A DNA stretch of 64,000 nt, taken from the NCBI GenBank assembly GCA_019454205.1, contig CP075369.1, forward strand, positions 1-64,000. Reading direction: 5' to 3'. Position 1 is the stretch's first letter. Each line of letters starts with the position of its first letter. A program made the translations under genes and the position numbers. Positions 16,435 through 24,805 of the stretch are shown piece after piece. This stretch comes from Xanthobacteraceae bacterium (GTDB lineage: Bacteria; Pseudomonadota; Alphaproteobacteria; Rhizobiales; Xanthobacteraceae). The notes below the pieces were generated by a model. That model was not told the origin of the DNA, made no database searches, and saw only the letters and a list, made by a program, of their open reading frames with translations.

Positions 16435-17238
16435 ATGTTCGAAAATCTGTTCTCGCTGAAAGATCGCGTTGCCGTCATCACTGGCGGTTCGCGCGGCATC
16501 GGCAAGATGATTGCAAGCGGGTATCTCGCCTATGGCGCGCGCAAGGTTTACATCACCGCGCGAAAGGCTGGTCAGCTGGACGAGACCGCGAAAGAACTCT
16601 CCGCGCAATATCCGGGCGAGTGCATCGCGCTCCCGATCGACATGTCCACGGTGGAAGGCTGCGAGCAGCTCGCGGCCGAGTTGATGAAGCGCGAGCCGAA
16701 GATCGACATTCTGGTCAACAACGCCGGTGCGGCGTGGGGCGCGAACTTCGACGAATTTCCGGAAAGCGGCTGGGACAAGGTGATGGACCTCAACGTGAAG
16801 TCGCTTTTCTTTCTGACGAAAGCACTGGCGAAACCGCTGCGTGCGGCGGCGACCAAAGAGCGGCCTGCGAAGGTCATCAACGTCGCTTCTATCGACGGCC
16901 TCTCCGTCAATCCGCTGGAGACCTATTCCTATCAGGCGAGCAAGGCCGCGGTGATCCATCTCACGCGCCGCCTCGCGGCGAAGCTGATCAAGGACAACAT
17001 CAACGTCACCGCGATTTGTCCCGGCGCCTTCGCGTCCGAGATGAACAAGGCAGCGCGCGACCACGGCAACGAGATTGCCAAGCACATTCCCTCGCGCCGC
17101 ATCGGAACCGACGAGGACATGGCGGGCATCGCGATCTATCTTGCGTCGCGCGCGGGAGATTATGTGGTCGGCAATTCCATCGCGGTCGATGGCGGCATCG
17201 TCTATGCCAATGTCAGCCTGCCGGTCGCGGGAGAGTAA
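16435..17238 (+). CDS. SDR family NAD(P)-dependent oxidoreductase
   Basis: 267 residues, classical short-chain dehydrogenase. Cofactor motif T-G-G-S-R-G-I-G (16-23), N-N-A-G-A, catalytic serine in N-V-A-S-I-D-G, Y-Q-A-S-K with the catalytic Tyr and Lys, and I-C-P-G-A-F-A at the C-terminal side. An arginine following the second strand (T-A-R-K) suggests NADP preference. GGGAGG lies seven bases ahead of the ATG. It is separated from the hydroxylase genes by 142 bases without a clear terminator, so it may be a further step of the same pathway or transcribed alone. RhlG- and FabG-like proteins are the closest in pattern; the substrate is unknown. Confidence 0.9.
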   Translation: MFENLFSLKDRVAVITGGSRGIGKMIASGYLAYGARKVYITARKAGQLDETAKELSAQYPGECIALPIDMSTVEGCEQLAAELMKREPKIDILVNNAGAAWGANFDEFPESGWDKVMDLNVKSLFFLTKALAKPLRAAATKERPAKVINVASIDGLSVNPLETYSYQASKAAVIHLTRRLAAKLIKDNINVTAICPGAFASEMNKAARDHGNEIAKHIPSRRIGTDEDMAGIAIYLASRAGDYVVGNSIAVDGGIVYANVSLPVAGE

Positions 17239-17250
17239 CGGCGCGGGCGC

Positions 17251-17652
17251 TTACACTGCTTCTTCGAGACTCTTTATATAGGCGCGCCAGCCACCGAAGC
17301 GCGAAATGTCTTCGGCGCCCTTGATGCCTTCCGGCTCGACGATGAAACCTTTCGGCGTCGTGCCGTCGGCGAGGCGCGTCGTCCCGATGCCGAGCGGCGC
17401 CGGAACGCCCGCGACGAACGAGCCGAATGCTTCCGTTTTCAGCGCCCAGACTTCCGTCGCGATGGCATGACCCTGGCCTGCGCTCACGCGGAGCAGGCCC
17501 GGCCTGCGCGGCGGCCCGCCCGCGAGCGCGAACAGCCTGTATTCAGGGAGCGTTTCGACCGCGCGCAGCAGCCGCGCGCCGCGGCTCGTAAGCTCGACGT
17601 TGAGCGGCATCCCGGACAAATGTGCGCCGACCACGGCCAGTTCAATTTCCAC
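17251..17652 (-). CDS. Stand-alone allophanate hydrolase C-terminal domain protein
   Basis: 133 residues resembling only the C-terminal domain of AtzF-type allophanate hydrolase: V-V-G-A-H-L-S-G-M-P-L-N at the start, Y-R-L-F-A-L, P-x-R-P-G-L-L-R-V, and the end G-F-I-V-E-P-x-G-x-x-G-A-E-D-I-S-x-F-G-G-W-R-A-Y. In AtzF this domain handles the N-carboxycarbamate made by the amidase domain. The amidase-signature domain (Ser-Ser-Lys) is absent here and not found elsewhere in the window. It lies 42 bases downstream of urea carboxylase in the same direction and is probably co-transcribed with it. Confidence 0.85.
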   Translation of the reverse strand: MEIELAVVGAHLSGMPLNVELTSRGARLLRAVETLPEYRLFALAGGPPRRPGLLRVSAGQGHAIATEVWALKTEAFGSFVAGVPAPLGIGTTRLADGTTPKGFIVEPEGIKGAEDISRFGGWRAYIKSLEEAV

Positions 17653-17694
17653 GGCTCACCTGTCCAGACTTCCCGTTCTTGATTCCCGTTCCGC

Positions 17695-20600
17695 TTACGC
17701 GGCCTTGATCGAAAGCAATGGATCGCCCGGCCCGACCTGCTTGCCGGGCTTGCAGAAGATCGCCGAGACCTTGCCGCCGGACGGCGCAACTACCGGAAAC
17801 TCCATCTTCATCGCTTCCACGATGGCGACCGGCGCGCCGGCTTCCACCGGCTGTCCAACCTCGACCAATAGTTTCCAGATATTGCCGCTGATGTCGCTCG
17901 ACACAAGCTGACCGTCGATCTCGCCGATTTCCTTCTCCGGCTCGGCGAGCGCGGCGGCGGTTGCCGCGGCGGTTTCCGTCGCCTGCCAGACCGCGACTTC
18001 TTTCGTGAACGCGGCCTGCTGTTGTTCCTTGAATGCGGCGATGCTCGCGGCATTGTCCTTCAGGAATTTCTCGTGCTCGGCGAGATCGAACACCTCGTGC
18101 TCGATCTTGATGGTCGCGCGGCCCTCGCGGAAGGCGAGGCGCTGTTCGGTGAGCTCTTCCTCGCTGACCGGATAGAAGCGGACCTGATCGAAGAATTTCA
18201 ACAGCCACGGCTCGCCGTTCTCGAACGTCTTGTTGAGTAGGAACTTGTTCCAGATCGGCAGCGTACGGCCGATAAGCTGGTAGCCGCCGGGCGAGTCCAT
18301 GCCGTAGATGCACATATAGACACCGCCGATGCCGACCGTGCCTTCCGCGGTGAACGTGCGCGCGGGATTGTATTTGGACGTCAGCAGGCGGTGGCGCGGA
18401 TCGACCGGCACCGCGCAGGGCGCGCCGAGGTAGACGTCGCCGAGGCCCAGCACCATGTAGCTGGTCTTGAACACGATATCGCGCACCTCGTCGCGCGATT
18501 TGAGGCCGTTCAGGCGCTGGATGAAATCGACGTTGTTCGGCAGCCACGGCGCGGTGTCGCGCACCGACTGGCGATACTTCGCGACCGCGTCGAGGGTCGC
18601 GGAATCCTCGAACGCCATCGGCATGTGCACGATGCGCGTCGGGATTTTCATGGTATCGACCGCGGGCAGGATTTCCTCGATCCGCAGCAACGTCTCGATC
18701 AGCTTGCCTTGCGGTATCACGCGGCTGTCATAGTTAATTTGCAGCGAGCGTACGCCGGGCGAAAGTTCGAGGATGCCCGCGACCGGATTCTTCTTCAGTT
18801 CTTCCATCAGCGCGTGAACGCGGAAGCGGAAGCGCAGGTCGAGCGCCATCGGGCCGTATTCGAGCAAGATGTATTTGTCGCCTGCCTGCCGGTAGGCGAC
18901 CGCGGGCCGCGAACCTTGCTCCGGCAGTTCCGCGAGTACGGTTTGCGAAACGGTTTTCGCGGCTTTCAGTTCGATGGGCTTGCGCGCGGGTAATTTCGTG
19001 AGCGGCGACAGCGACGCAATCGCCGCATCCTGCGCCTTTTCCAGTGCCAATGCTTCGTCGAAGGTCATCGGCAGGAAGCGGATGCTGTCGCCGGGCTTCA
19101 CCTGGCCAACTTTCCAGAGTTCTCCCTTCGCGATCGTCACCGGACAGACGAAGCCGCCGAGGCTCGGACCGTCGCGCGTGAGGATCACGGGCAGGTCGCC
19201 GGTGAAGTTCACGCTGCCGATTGCATACTCGCAGTCGTGTACGTTGGAGGGATGCAGGCCCGCTTCGCCGCCGTCGCTGCGCGTCCATTCCGGTTTCGGG
19301 CCGTTTAGGCGAATGCCGAGGCGGTTGGAGTTGTAGTGGACCTGATAGGTCGAGGCGAAGAAGGTCTCGATGGCGCTGTAGGTGAAGAAGTCCGGCGCGC
19401 CGTGCGGGCCGTAGAGGCAGCCGATCTCCCATTCTTTCACATCATAGGATGGAATGAGTTCGGCGGGCGCGGCCTTCGGTTCGTATTTCGCGGGCGGCGA
19501 CTTGCATGCGGCAATCTTCGGGTTGCTCATCAGCAGCATGTCGCCCGCGCGCAGCGGCCGTCCGGCATGGCCGCCGAACTGGCCGAGCGCAAATGTCGAG
19601 CGACTGCCGAGATACACCGGCACGTCGAAACCGTGACGGATCGAGAGATAGATGCGGCAGCCGGTTTTCGCGCGGCCCATCTTCAGCACTTGCCCGGCTT
19701 TCGCCTGCACCGGTTTCCAGAAATCGCATGGCTTGTCGTCGAGCGTTGCGCCACTGTCCGCGCCGGTCAGTGCGAACAGGCAGTCGTCATGGAAGCGCAG
19801 CGTCGCGCCCTGAATCGTGCATTCAAGCCCGGCCGCAGCCTCGTCGTTACCGACGATGCGGTTGCCGATGCGAAATGCGTAGTCGTCCATCGGGCCGGAC
19901 GGCGATACGCCGATCGACCAGTACCCGACACGGCCCGGATAATCCTGAATCGTTGAATAGGTGCCCGGTTCGAGCACTTCGATCACCGGCGGCACGAACA
20001 TGAAGCGCGAAAGCGCGCCGGTCGAAACCTTGCCCGCCGCGAAATCCGGCCATGCCACCACTTGCCGCAGGTAATCGACATTGGTGGCGATGCCCTGCAA
20101 CGAAGTTGCGTTCAACGCTGCGATCATCTTCGCAATCGCTTCCGCGCGGTCCTTGCCGTGGACGATCAGCTTCGCGATCATTGGATCGTAGAACGGCGAG
20201 ACTTCGGTGCCGGTCGCGACCCACGTATCGACGCGCGCATCCGGCGGGAAGAAGACTTCCGTCAGCACGCCGGGTGAGGGCTGGAAGTTCTTCACCGGGT
20301 CTTCCGCATAGATGCGGACTTCGATGGATGCGCCCTTCGGCTCGTATGTCTTTGCGAATACAGGCGGTTCGCCCGCGGCGATCTTGATCATCCACTCGAC
20401 CAGATCGAGGCCGAGCACGGATTCGGTCACCGGATGTTCGACCTGCAGGCGCGTATTCACTTCGAGGAAATAGAACTCGTCGCGCGTGCGGTCATAGATG
20501 TATTCGACCGTGCCCGCGGAGCGGTAGCTCACCGCCTTTGCCAGCTTCTCGGATGCGGCGAGCAATTTCTCGCGCGTCGCGGGAGGAAGGTCGGGAGCGG

Positions 20601-21324
20601 GAGTTTCCTCGACGACCTTCTGGTTACGGCGCTGGAGCGAGCAGTCGCGCTCGCCGAGCGCAACCACGTTGCCCTTACCGTCGCCGAAAATCTGCACCTC
20701 GACGTGCCGCGCGCCGTCGACATAGCGCTCCAGAAAGACGCCGGTATCCTTGAAGAAGTTCTGCGCCATGCGCTTCACGCCGTCGAAGGCGGCGATCAGC
20801 TCGCCCTCGTTCGCGCAGCGCGTCATGCCGATGCCGCCGCCGCCGGCGGTGCTCTTTAACATCAGCGGGTAGCCGATCTTCGAGGCCGCGGCCTGCGCTT
20901 CTTCCAGCGAGGCGAGCAGGCCGGTGCCGGGGGTAAGGGGCACCGACGCCTTCTCCGCGATTTCGCGCGAGGTGTGTTTCAGGCCAAAGGAACGGATCTG
21001 CTCCGGCGTCGGCCCGACGAATGCGATGCCTGCGGCTTCGCATTCTTCCGCGAAGCCTGCATTCTCGGAGAGGAAGCCGTAACCGGGGATGATGGCTTCC
21101 GCGCCGGTTTCCTTCGCGGCGGCGAGGATTTTATCGCTGCGAAGATATGTGTCGGCGGCGCTTGTGCCCTCCAGCCGGATCGCAACATCGGCCACGCTGA
21201 CATGCCTGCTGGCGCGGTCGGCGTCGGAATAGACCGCGACGCTCCTGATCCCCATTTTCTTCAGCGTGGACGCGATGCGCACGGCGATCTCGCCGCGGTT
21301 GGCAATCAGGACGGTCTTGAACAC
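17695..21324 (-). CDS. uca: Urea carboxylase (biotin-dependent)
   Basis: 1209 residues, full length. Domains in order: biotin carboxylase (1-~450: I-A-N-R-G-E-I-A-V-R, K-S-T-A-G-G-G-G-I-G-M, E-V-N-T-R-L-Q-V-E-H-P-V-T-E); carboxyltransferase halves of KipA and KipI type (about 460-1040: Y-S-T-I-Q-D-Y-P-G-R, G-V-S-P-S-G-P-M-D, then L-L-E-Y-G-P-M); and a biotinyl domain with V-E-A-M-K-M-E, the lysine that carries biotin, near the end. It makes allophanate from urea, bicarbonate and ATP. Similar proteins can be guanidine carboxylases; the usual partner genes of those (DUF1989 carboxyguanidine deiminases) are absent here, and a urea transporter diverges from it, both favouring urea. A sigma-54 promoter lies 133 bases upstream. 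Confidence 0.93.
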   Translation of the reverse strand: MFKTVLIANRGEIAVRIASTLKKMGIRSVAVYSDADRASRHVSVADVAIRLEGTSAADTYLRSDKILAAAKETGAEAIIPGYGFLSENAGFAEECEAAGIAFVGPTPEQIRSFGLKHTSREIAEKASVPLTPGTGLLASLEEAQAAASKIGYPLMLKSTAGGGGIGMTRCANEGELIAAFDGVKRMAQNFFKDTGVFLERYVDGARHVEVQIFGDGKGNVVALGERDCSLQRRNQKVVEETPAPDLPPATREKLLAASEKLAKAVSYRSAGTVEYIYDRTRDEFYFLEVNTRLQVEHPVTESVLGLDLVEWMIKIAAGEPPVFAKTYEPKGASIEVRIYAEDPVKNFQPSPGVLTEVFFPPDARVDTWVATGTEVSPFYDPMIAKLIVHGKDRAEAIAKMIAALNATSLQGIATNVDYLRQVVAWPDFAAGKVSTGALSRFMFVPPVIEVLEPGTYSTIQDYPGRVGYWSIGVSPSGPMDDYAFRIGNRIVGNDEAAAGLECTIQGATLRFHDDCLFALTGADSGATLDDKPCDFWKPVQAKAGQVLKMGRAKTGCRIYLSIRHGFDVPVYLGSRSTFALGQFGGHAGRPLRAGDMLLMSNPKIAACKSPPAKYEPKAAPAELIPSYDVKEWEIGCLYGPHGAPDFFTYSAIETFFASTYQVHYNSNRLGIRLNGPKPEWTRSDGGEAGLHPSNVHDCEYAIGSVNFTGDLPVILTRDGPSLGGFVCPVTIAKGELWKVGQVKPGDSIRFLPMTFDEALALEKAQDAAIASLSPLTKLPARKPIELKAAKTVSQTVLAELPEQGSRPAVAYRQAGDKYILLEYGPMALDLRFRFRVHALMEELKKNPVAGILELSPGVRSLQINYDSRVIPQGKLIETLLRIEEILPAVDTMKIPTRIVHMPMAFEDSATLDAVAKYRQSVRDTAPWLPNNVDFIQRLNGLKSRDEVRDIVFKTSYMVLGLGDVYLGAPCAVPVDPRHRLLTSKYNPARTFTAEGTVGIGGVYMCIYGMDSPGGYQLIGRTLPIWNKFLLNKTFENGEPWLLKFFDQVRFYPVSEEELTEQRLAFREGRATIKIEHEVFDLAEHEKFLKDNAASIAAFKEQQQAAFTKEVAVWQATETAAATAAALAEPEKEIGEIDGQLVSSDISGNIWKLLVEVGQPVEAGAPVAIVEAMKMEFPVVAPSGGKVSAIFCKPGKQVGPGDPLLSIKAA

Positions 21325-21384
21325 GGCTGCGATCCCCGGACATCGATGTGCCGCCGGCCACGGACATTCGGGGGAGAAACCGTC

Positions 21385-21401
21385 TGCTCACCGGGTGAGC
21401 A
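21385..21401. promoter_or_regulatory. Perfect 17-base palindrome in the uca leader
   Basis: TGCTCACC-G-GGTGAGCA, eight bases each side of a single central base, 61 bases upstream of the uca start and downstream of its predicted sigma-54 start point. The one-base centre makes an RNA hairpin of the full repeat unlikely, so a protein-binding site is the simpler reading. It shares its length with NtrC sites but not their TGCAC arms. Confidence 0.45.
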
Positions 21402-21456
21402 TGGACACGCGAAACCCCGCCGAAGGCTGCCGCCTGCGCGCTTCGGCAAGTAACTT

Positions 21457-21472
21457 TGCAATGGCAGTGCCA
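21457..21472 (-). promoter_or_regulatory. Sigma-54 promoter for uca
   Basis: On the minus strand TGGCACTGCCATTGCA, matching the consensus TGGCACG-N4-TTGCA/T at all but one position, with the invariant GG and GC ten bases apart. The predicted start point near 21446 leaves a leader of about 120 bases before uca. Confidence 0.72.
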
Positions 21473-21731
21473 CTTGCTCCGCATCGCCCCCGATGCGGGC
21501 TGGCGGCGAAAGCTGTGGTTGCGAGTCGTTGATTCGAGCGGGGCGGCGGCGCGCTGCGGAGATTTCTCACTCGTCAGGCACGTGGTCTCGGCGCGAGAGC
21601 CTGCAGCGGTATTGAATACAGTAGGGCTTTCTCTGCCTAATTATTATCCAGAGCGCCTATGGAAGATCATAAATTATGCAGCAGAGGGGTTTGGGCACTG
21701 GAATTGTATACAGAATCAAACCCGTAACGGC

Positions 21732-21747
21732 TGGCATGTGCGTTGCA
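21732..21747 (+). promoter_or_regulatory. Sigma-54 promoter for urtABCDE
   Basis: TGGCATGTGCGTTGCA on the plus strand: GG and GC ten bases apart and one mismatch to the -24/-12 consensus. The predicted start is near 21759, about 60 bases before urtA. It opposes the uca promoter. The 260 bases between the two promoters probably hold the activator sites, but I could not identify a convincing NtrC palindrome there. Confidence 0.72.
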
Positions 21748-21820
21748 ACACCTACCCCGGCGCAACCTGTCTTCGCGCGCCTTCGGTCCGCTGTCGTTCC
21801 GAATCTCATGGGGAGCCTAC

Positions 21821-23104
21821 ATGTTCACAGTATTCAAGAAACTCGGCGCCGCGGCGGCAACCACCGCACTGGCGCTTTCCGTCTCCGCCGCGCCGGTGAA
21901 AGCGCAGGAAACCATCAAGGTCGGCATCCTGCACTCGCTCTCCGGCACCATGGCGATCTCCGAGACCACGTTGAAAGACGTGATGCTCATGCTCATCGAC
22001 GAGCAAAACAAGAAGGGTGGCCTGCTCGGCCGCAAGCTCGAGCCGGTCGTGGTCGATCCCGCATCGAACTGGCCGCTGTTCGCGGAAAAGGCCCGCGAAC
22101 TGATCAACGCGAACAAGGTTTCGGTCGTGTTCGGCTGCTGGACTTCTGTGTCGCGCAAGTCCGTGCTGCCGGTGTTCAAGGAACTGAACTCGATCCTGTT
22201 CTATCCGGTGCAGTACGAGGGCGAAGAGTCCGAGCGTAACGTGTTCTACACCGGCGCCGCGCCGAACCAGCAGGCGATCCCGGCGGTCGACTACCTGATG
22301 AAGGAATACAAGATCGAGCGCTGGGTGCTCGCCGGCACCGACTACGTCTATCCGCGCACGACCAACAAGATTCTCGAAGCCTACCTGAAGGCCAAGGGCG
22401 TAAAGGACGAGGACATCCTCATCAACTACACGCCGTTCGGACATTCGGATTGGCAGACCATCGTCGCCCAGATCAAGAAGTTCGGTACGGGCGGCAAGCG
22501 CACGGCGGTCGTCTCGACGATCAACGGCGACGCCAACGTGCCGTTCTACAAGGAACTGTCGAACCAGGGCGTGTCCGCGAAGGACATCCCGGTCGTGGCG
22601 TTCTCGGTCGGCGAAGAAGAACTCGCCGGCATCGACACCAAGAACCTCGTCGGCCATCTCGCCGCCTGGAACTACTTCCAGTCGATCGACACGCCGGAGA
22701 ACAAGGCCTTCATCGAGAAGTGGAAGGCGTTCACCAAGAATCCGAAGCGCGTCTCCAACGACCCGATGGAAGCGCACGTGATCGGTTTCGCGATGTGGGT
22801 GAAGGCGGTCGAGAAGGTCGGTTCCACCGACGCGAACAAGGTGATCGACGCGCTGCCGGGCATCAAGGTCCCGAACCTGACCGGCGGCATCTCTGAAATG
22901 CTGCCGAACCACCACATCACCAAGCCCGTGTTCATCGGTGAAATCCGCGCCGACGGCCAGTTCGACGTGGTGTGGAAGACCGACGGCCTGGTGCCGGGTG
23001 CGGCCTGGTCGCCGTATCTCGAAGGCTCGAAGGATCTGGTTGCCGACTGGGTCAAGCTGAAGTGCGGCAACTACAACACCAAGACCAACAAGTGCGGTTC
23101 GTAA
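21821..23104 (+). CDS. urtA: Urea ABC transporter, periplasmic binding protein
   Basis: 427 residues. Signal peptide about 1-28 (F-K-K-L-G then a long Ala/Leu core, P-V-K-A before Q-E). The mature part is typical of UrtA: K-V-G-I-L-H-S-L-S-G-T-M-A-I-S-E, F-G-C-W-T-S-V-S-R-K, Y-P-V-Q-Y-E-G-E-E, H-L-A-A-W-N-Y-F-Q-S and a C-terminal pair of cysteines (K-C-G-N-Y ... K-C-G-S). The ATG at 21821 is preceded by GGGGAG and matches the family start; a longer frame upstream runs through the promoter. First of five urt genes under a sigma-54 promoter, hence expected under nitrogen limitation. Confidence 0.95.
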   Translation: MFTVFKKLGAAAATTALALSVSAAPVKAQETIKVGILHSLSGTMAISETTLKDVMLMLIDEQNKKGGLLGRKLEPVVVDPASNWPLFAEKARELINANKVSVVFGCWTSVSRKSVLPVFKELNSILFYPVQYEGEESERNVFYTGAAPNQQAIPAVDYLMKEYKIERWVLAGTDYVYPRTTNKILEAYLKAKGVKDEDILINYTPFGHSDWQTIVAQIKKFGTGGKRTAVVSTINGDANVPFYKELSNQGVSAKDIPVVAFSVGEEELAGIDTKNLVGHLAAWNYFQSIDTPENKAFIEKWKAFTKNPKRVSNDPMEAHVIGFAMWVKAVEKVGSTDANKVIDALPGIKVPNLTGGISEMLPNHHITKPVFIGEIRADGQFDVVWKTDGLVPGAAWSPYLEGSKDLVADWVKLKCGNYNTKTNKCGS

Positions 23105-23127
23105 TCTCCGCGCTTGCTTGACGAACA

Positions 23128-23153
23128 CCGGGCGGGAGTCCGCTCCCGCCCGG
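23128..23153 (+). other. 11-bp GC-rich hairpin between urtA and urtB
   Basis: Perfect repeat CCGGGCGGGAG - TCCG - CTCCCGCCCGG beginning 24 bases after the urtA stop. It is followed by CCTTTCCC rather than a T-run, so it is read as an element that raises urtA transcript relative to the downstream genes. Confidence 0.75.
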
Positions 23154-23185
23154 CCTTTCCCTGAAGAAACAGAAGCACGGCACCC

Positions 23186-24805
23186 ATGACGCTCGCTCCC
23201 GCAAGGTTCGGGAAACTCGCGGCCCTCGCGGTGCTGTTCCTCGCCTTGCTGCTCTCTCCTTCGCGCGTGCTGGCCGGTCCGTTCGAGGACGCGCTTCCCA
23301 AACTCGCGGCGGACTCCTTCTCCGATACGCTGACCGCCATCGCGGAAATCTCCACGAGCGGCCACCCGAATGCCGAGCCGGTGATTTCGGCGATTGCCGA
23401 CGGACGTCTCCTGTTCGATCCCGCCACCAAGACGATCTATCTCCGCAGCGCGGGCGGAAAAATCCTGAACGTCACGACCGGCGCGGCGGAGCCGGCATTG
23501 CCCGCGGGCGCGAAGCCGGTGCGCCTGAACAACCGGATTCGCACCACACTCGATGCCGCGCTCGGCACGCTTCGCCTGCTTTCGCCGGACCGCAACAAGC
23601 GCCTTGAGGCCGCGGCGGCCGTGTTCAAGTCGCGTGACGCGTCGGCGCTGAAACTGGTCGAGGAAGCATTCGCGAAGGAAACCGATCCGCGCGTGAAGCG
23701 TGCGCTCGTCCATGCCCGCGCCGCGATCATCGCAAGCGATACGAACGCACCGGAAGCTGCGCGCATTGCCGCCATCAACGAGATCGGCGCGCGCGGCGAC
23801 GCCGAAGCGCTCGATCTCCTGAACAAGATTCCTCCCGGCTCGTCGCCCGCGATCAAGGCGGCGATCGATTCCGCCGCTGCCGCTGTGCAGCGCTCGCTGG
23901 CATGGTGGGAGATCGGCCAGAACGTCTGGTACGGTCTCTCGCTCGGTTCGGTCCTGCTGCTCGCCGCCATCGGCCTCGCCATCACCTTCGGCGTGATGGG
24001 CGTCATCAACATGGCGCACGGCGAGATGGTGATGATCGGCGCCTACGTCACCTTCGTCGTGCAGGAGACGATCCGCCAGAATGCGCCGGGGCTGTTCGAC
24101 TATTCGCTCGCGATTGCGCTGCCGCTCGCCTTCCTGATCGCGGGTTTCGTCGGCATCCTGATCGAGCGTGGCGTGATCCGCTTTCTCTATGGCCGTCCGC
24201 TGGAAACGCTGCTTGCGACCTGGGGTCTTTCGCTGGTTCTGCAACAGGCGGTGCGTACCGCCTTCGGTCCGACCAACCGCGAAGTCGGCGCGCCGAGCTG
24301 GATGTCCGGCGCGTTCGAGCTGGGGGGCCTCTCGATCACTTACAATCGGCTCTGGATCATAGTGTTCTCGCTCGCGGTGTTAGCGATGCTGCTGTTCGTG
24401 CTGCGTTACACGCGCTTCGGATTGGAAATGCGCGCGGTGACGCAAAACCGCCGTATGGCGTCCTCCATGGGCATCAAGACCAGTTACGTCGATGCGCTGA
24501 CCTTCGGCCTCGGCTCCGGCATCGCGGGAATCGCGGGCGTCGCGCTCTCGCAAATCGACAACGTCTCGCCAAACCTCGGGCAAGGCTACATCATCGACAG
24601 CTTCCTTGTCGTTGTATTCGGCGGTGTCGGTAACCTGTTTGGCACCTTGATCGCTGCGCTATCGCTCGGCATCGCTAATAAATTCCTGGAGCCGGTCGCG
24701 GGCGCGGTGCTCGGCAAGATCCTGATTCTCGTTCTCATCATCCTGTTCATCCAGAAGAAGCCGCGTGGGCTATTCGCGCTCAAGGGCAGGGCGGTGGAAT
24801 CGTGA
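23186..24805 (+). CDS. urtB: Urea ABC transporter permease UrtB
   Basis: 539 residues, normal for UrtB. Signal-like first segment (about 1-31), then a periplasmic helical repeat domain (to ~235, rich in A-x-x-A and K-R-A-L-V-H-A-R-A) characteristic of UrtB, then a LivH-type permease domain starting W-W-E-I-G-Q-N-V-W-Y-G-L-S-L-G-S with I-T-F-G-V-M-G-V-I-N-M-A-H-G-E-M and, near the end, V-V-V-F-G-G-V-G-N-L-F-G-T. Its stop overlaps the GTG start of urtC. Confidence 0.93.
   Translation: MTLAPARFGKLAALAVLFLALLLSPSRVLAGPFEDALPKLAADSFSDTLTAIAEISTSGHPNAEPVISAIADGRLLFDPATKTIYLRSAGGKILNVTTGAAEPALPAGAKPVRLNNRIRTTLDAALGTLRLLSPDRNKRLEAAAAVFKSRDASALKLVEEAFAKETDPRVKRALVHARAAIIASDTNAPEAARIAAINEIGARGDAEALDLLNKIPPGSSPAIKAAIDSAAAAVQRSLAWWEIGQNVWYGLSLGSVLLLAAIGLAITFGVMGVINMAHGEMVMIGAYVTFVVQETIRQNAPGLFDYSLAIALPLAFLIAGFVGILIERGVIRFLYGRPLETLLATWGLSLVLQQAVRTAFGPTNREVGAPSWMSGAFELGGLSITYNRLWIIVFSLAVLAMLLFVLRYTRFGLEMRAVTQNRRMASSMGIKTSYVDALTFGLGSGIAGIAGVALSQIDNVSPNLGQGYIIDSFLVVVFGGVGNLFGTLIAALSLGIANKFLEPVAGAVLGKILILVLIILFIQKKPRGLFALKGRAVES

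Noticed and set aside
21325..21820. Guanidine riboswitch before the carboxylase or the transporter
   Set aside because: I looked on both strands for the conserved ykkC and mini-ykkC elements and did not find them; the region is better explained by sigma-54 promoters.
21806..24244. Very long open frame antisense to urtA and urtB (812 codons)
   Set aside because: It lies opposite well-supported urt genes; long antisense frames are common in GC-rich DNA with strong codon bias, and the translation resembles no family.
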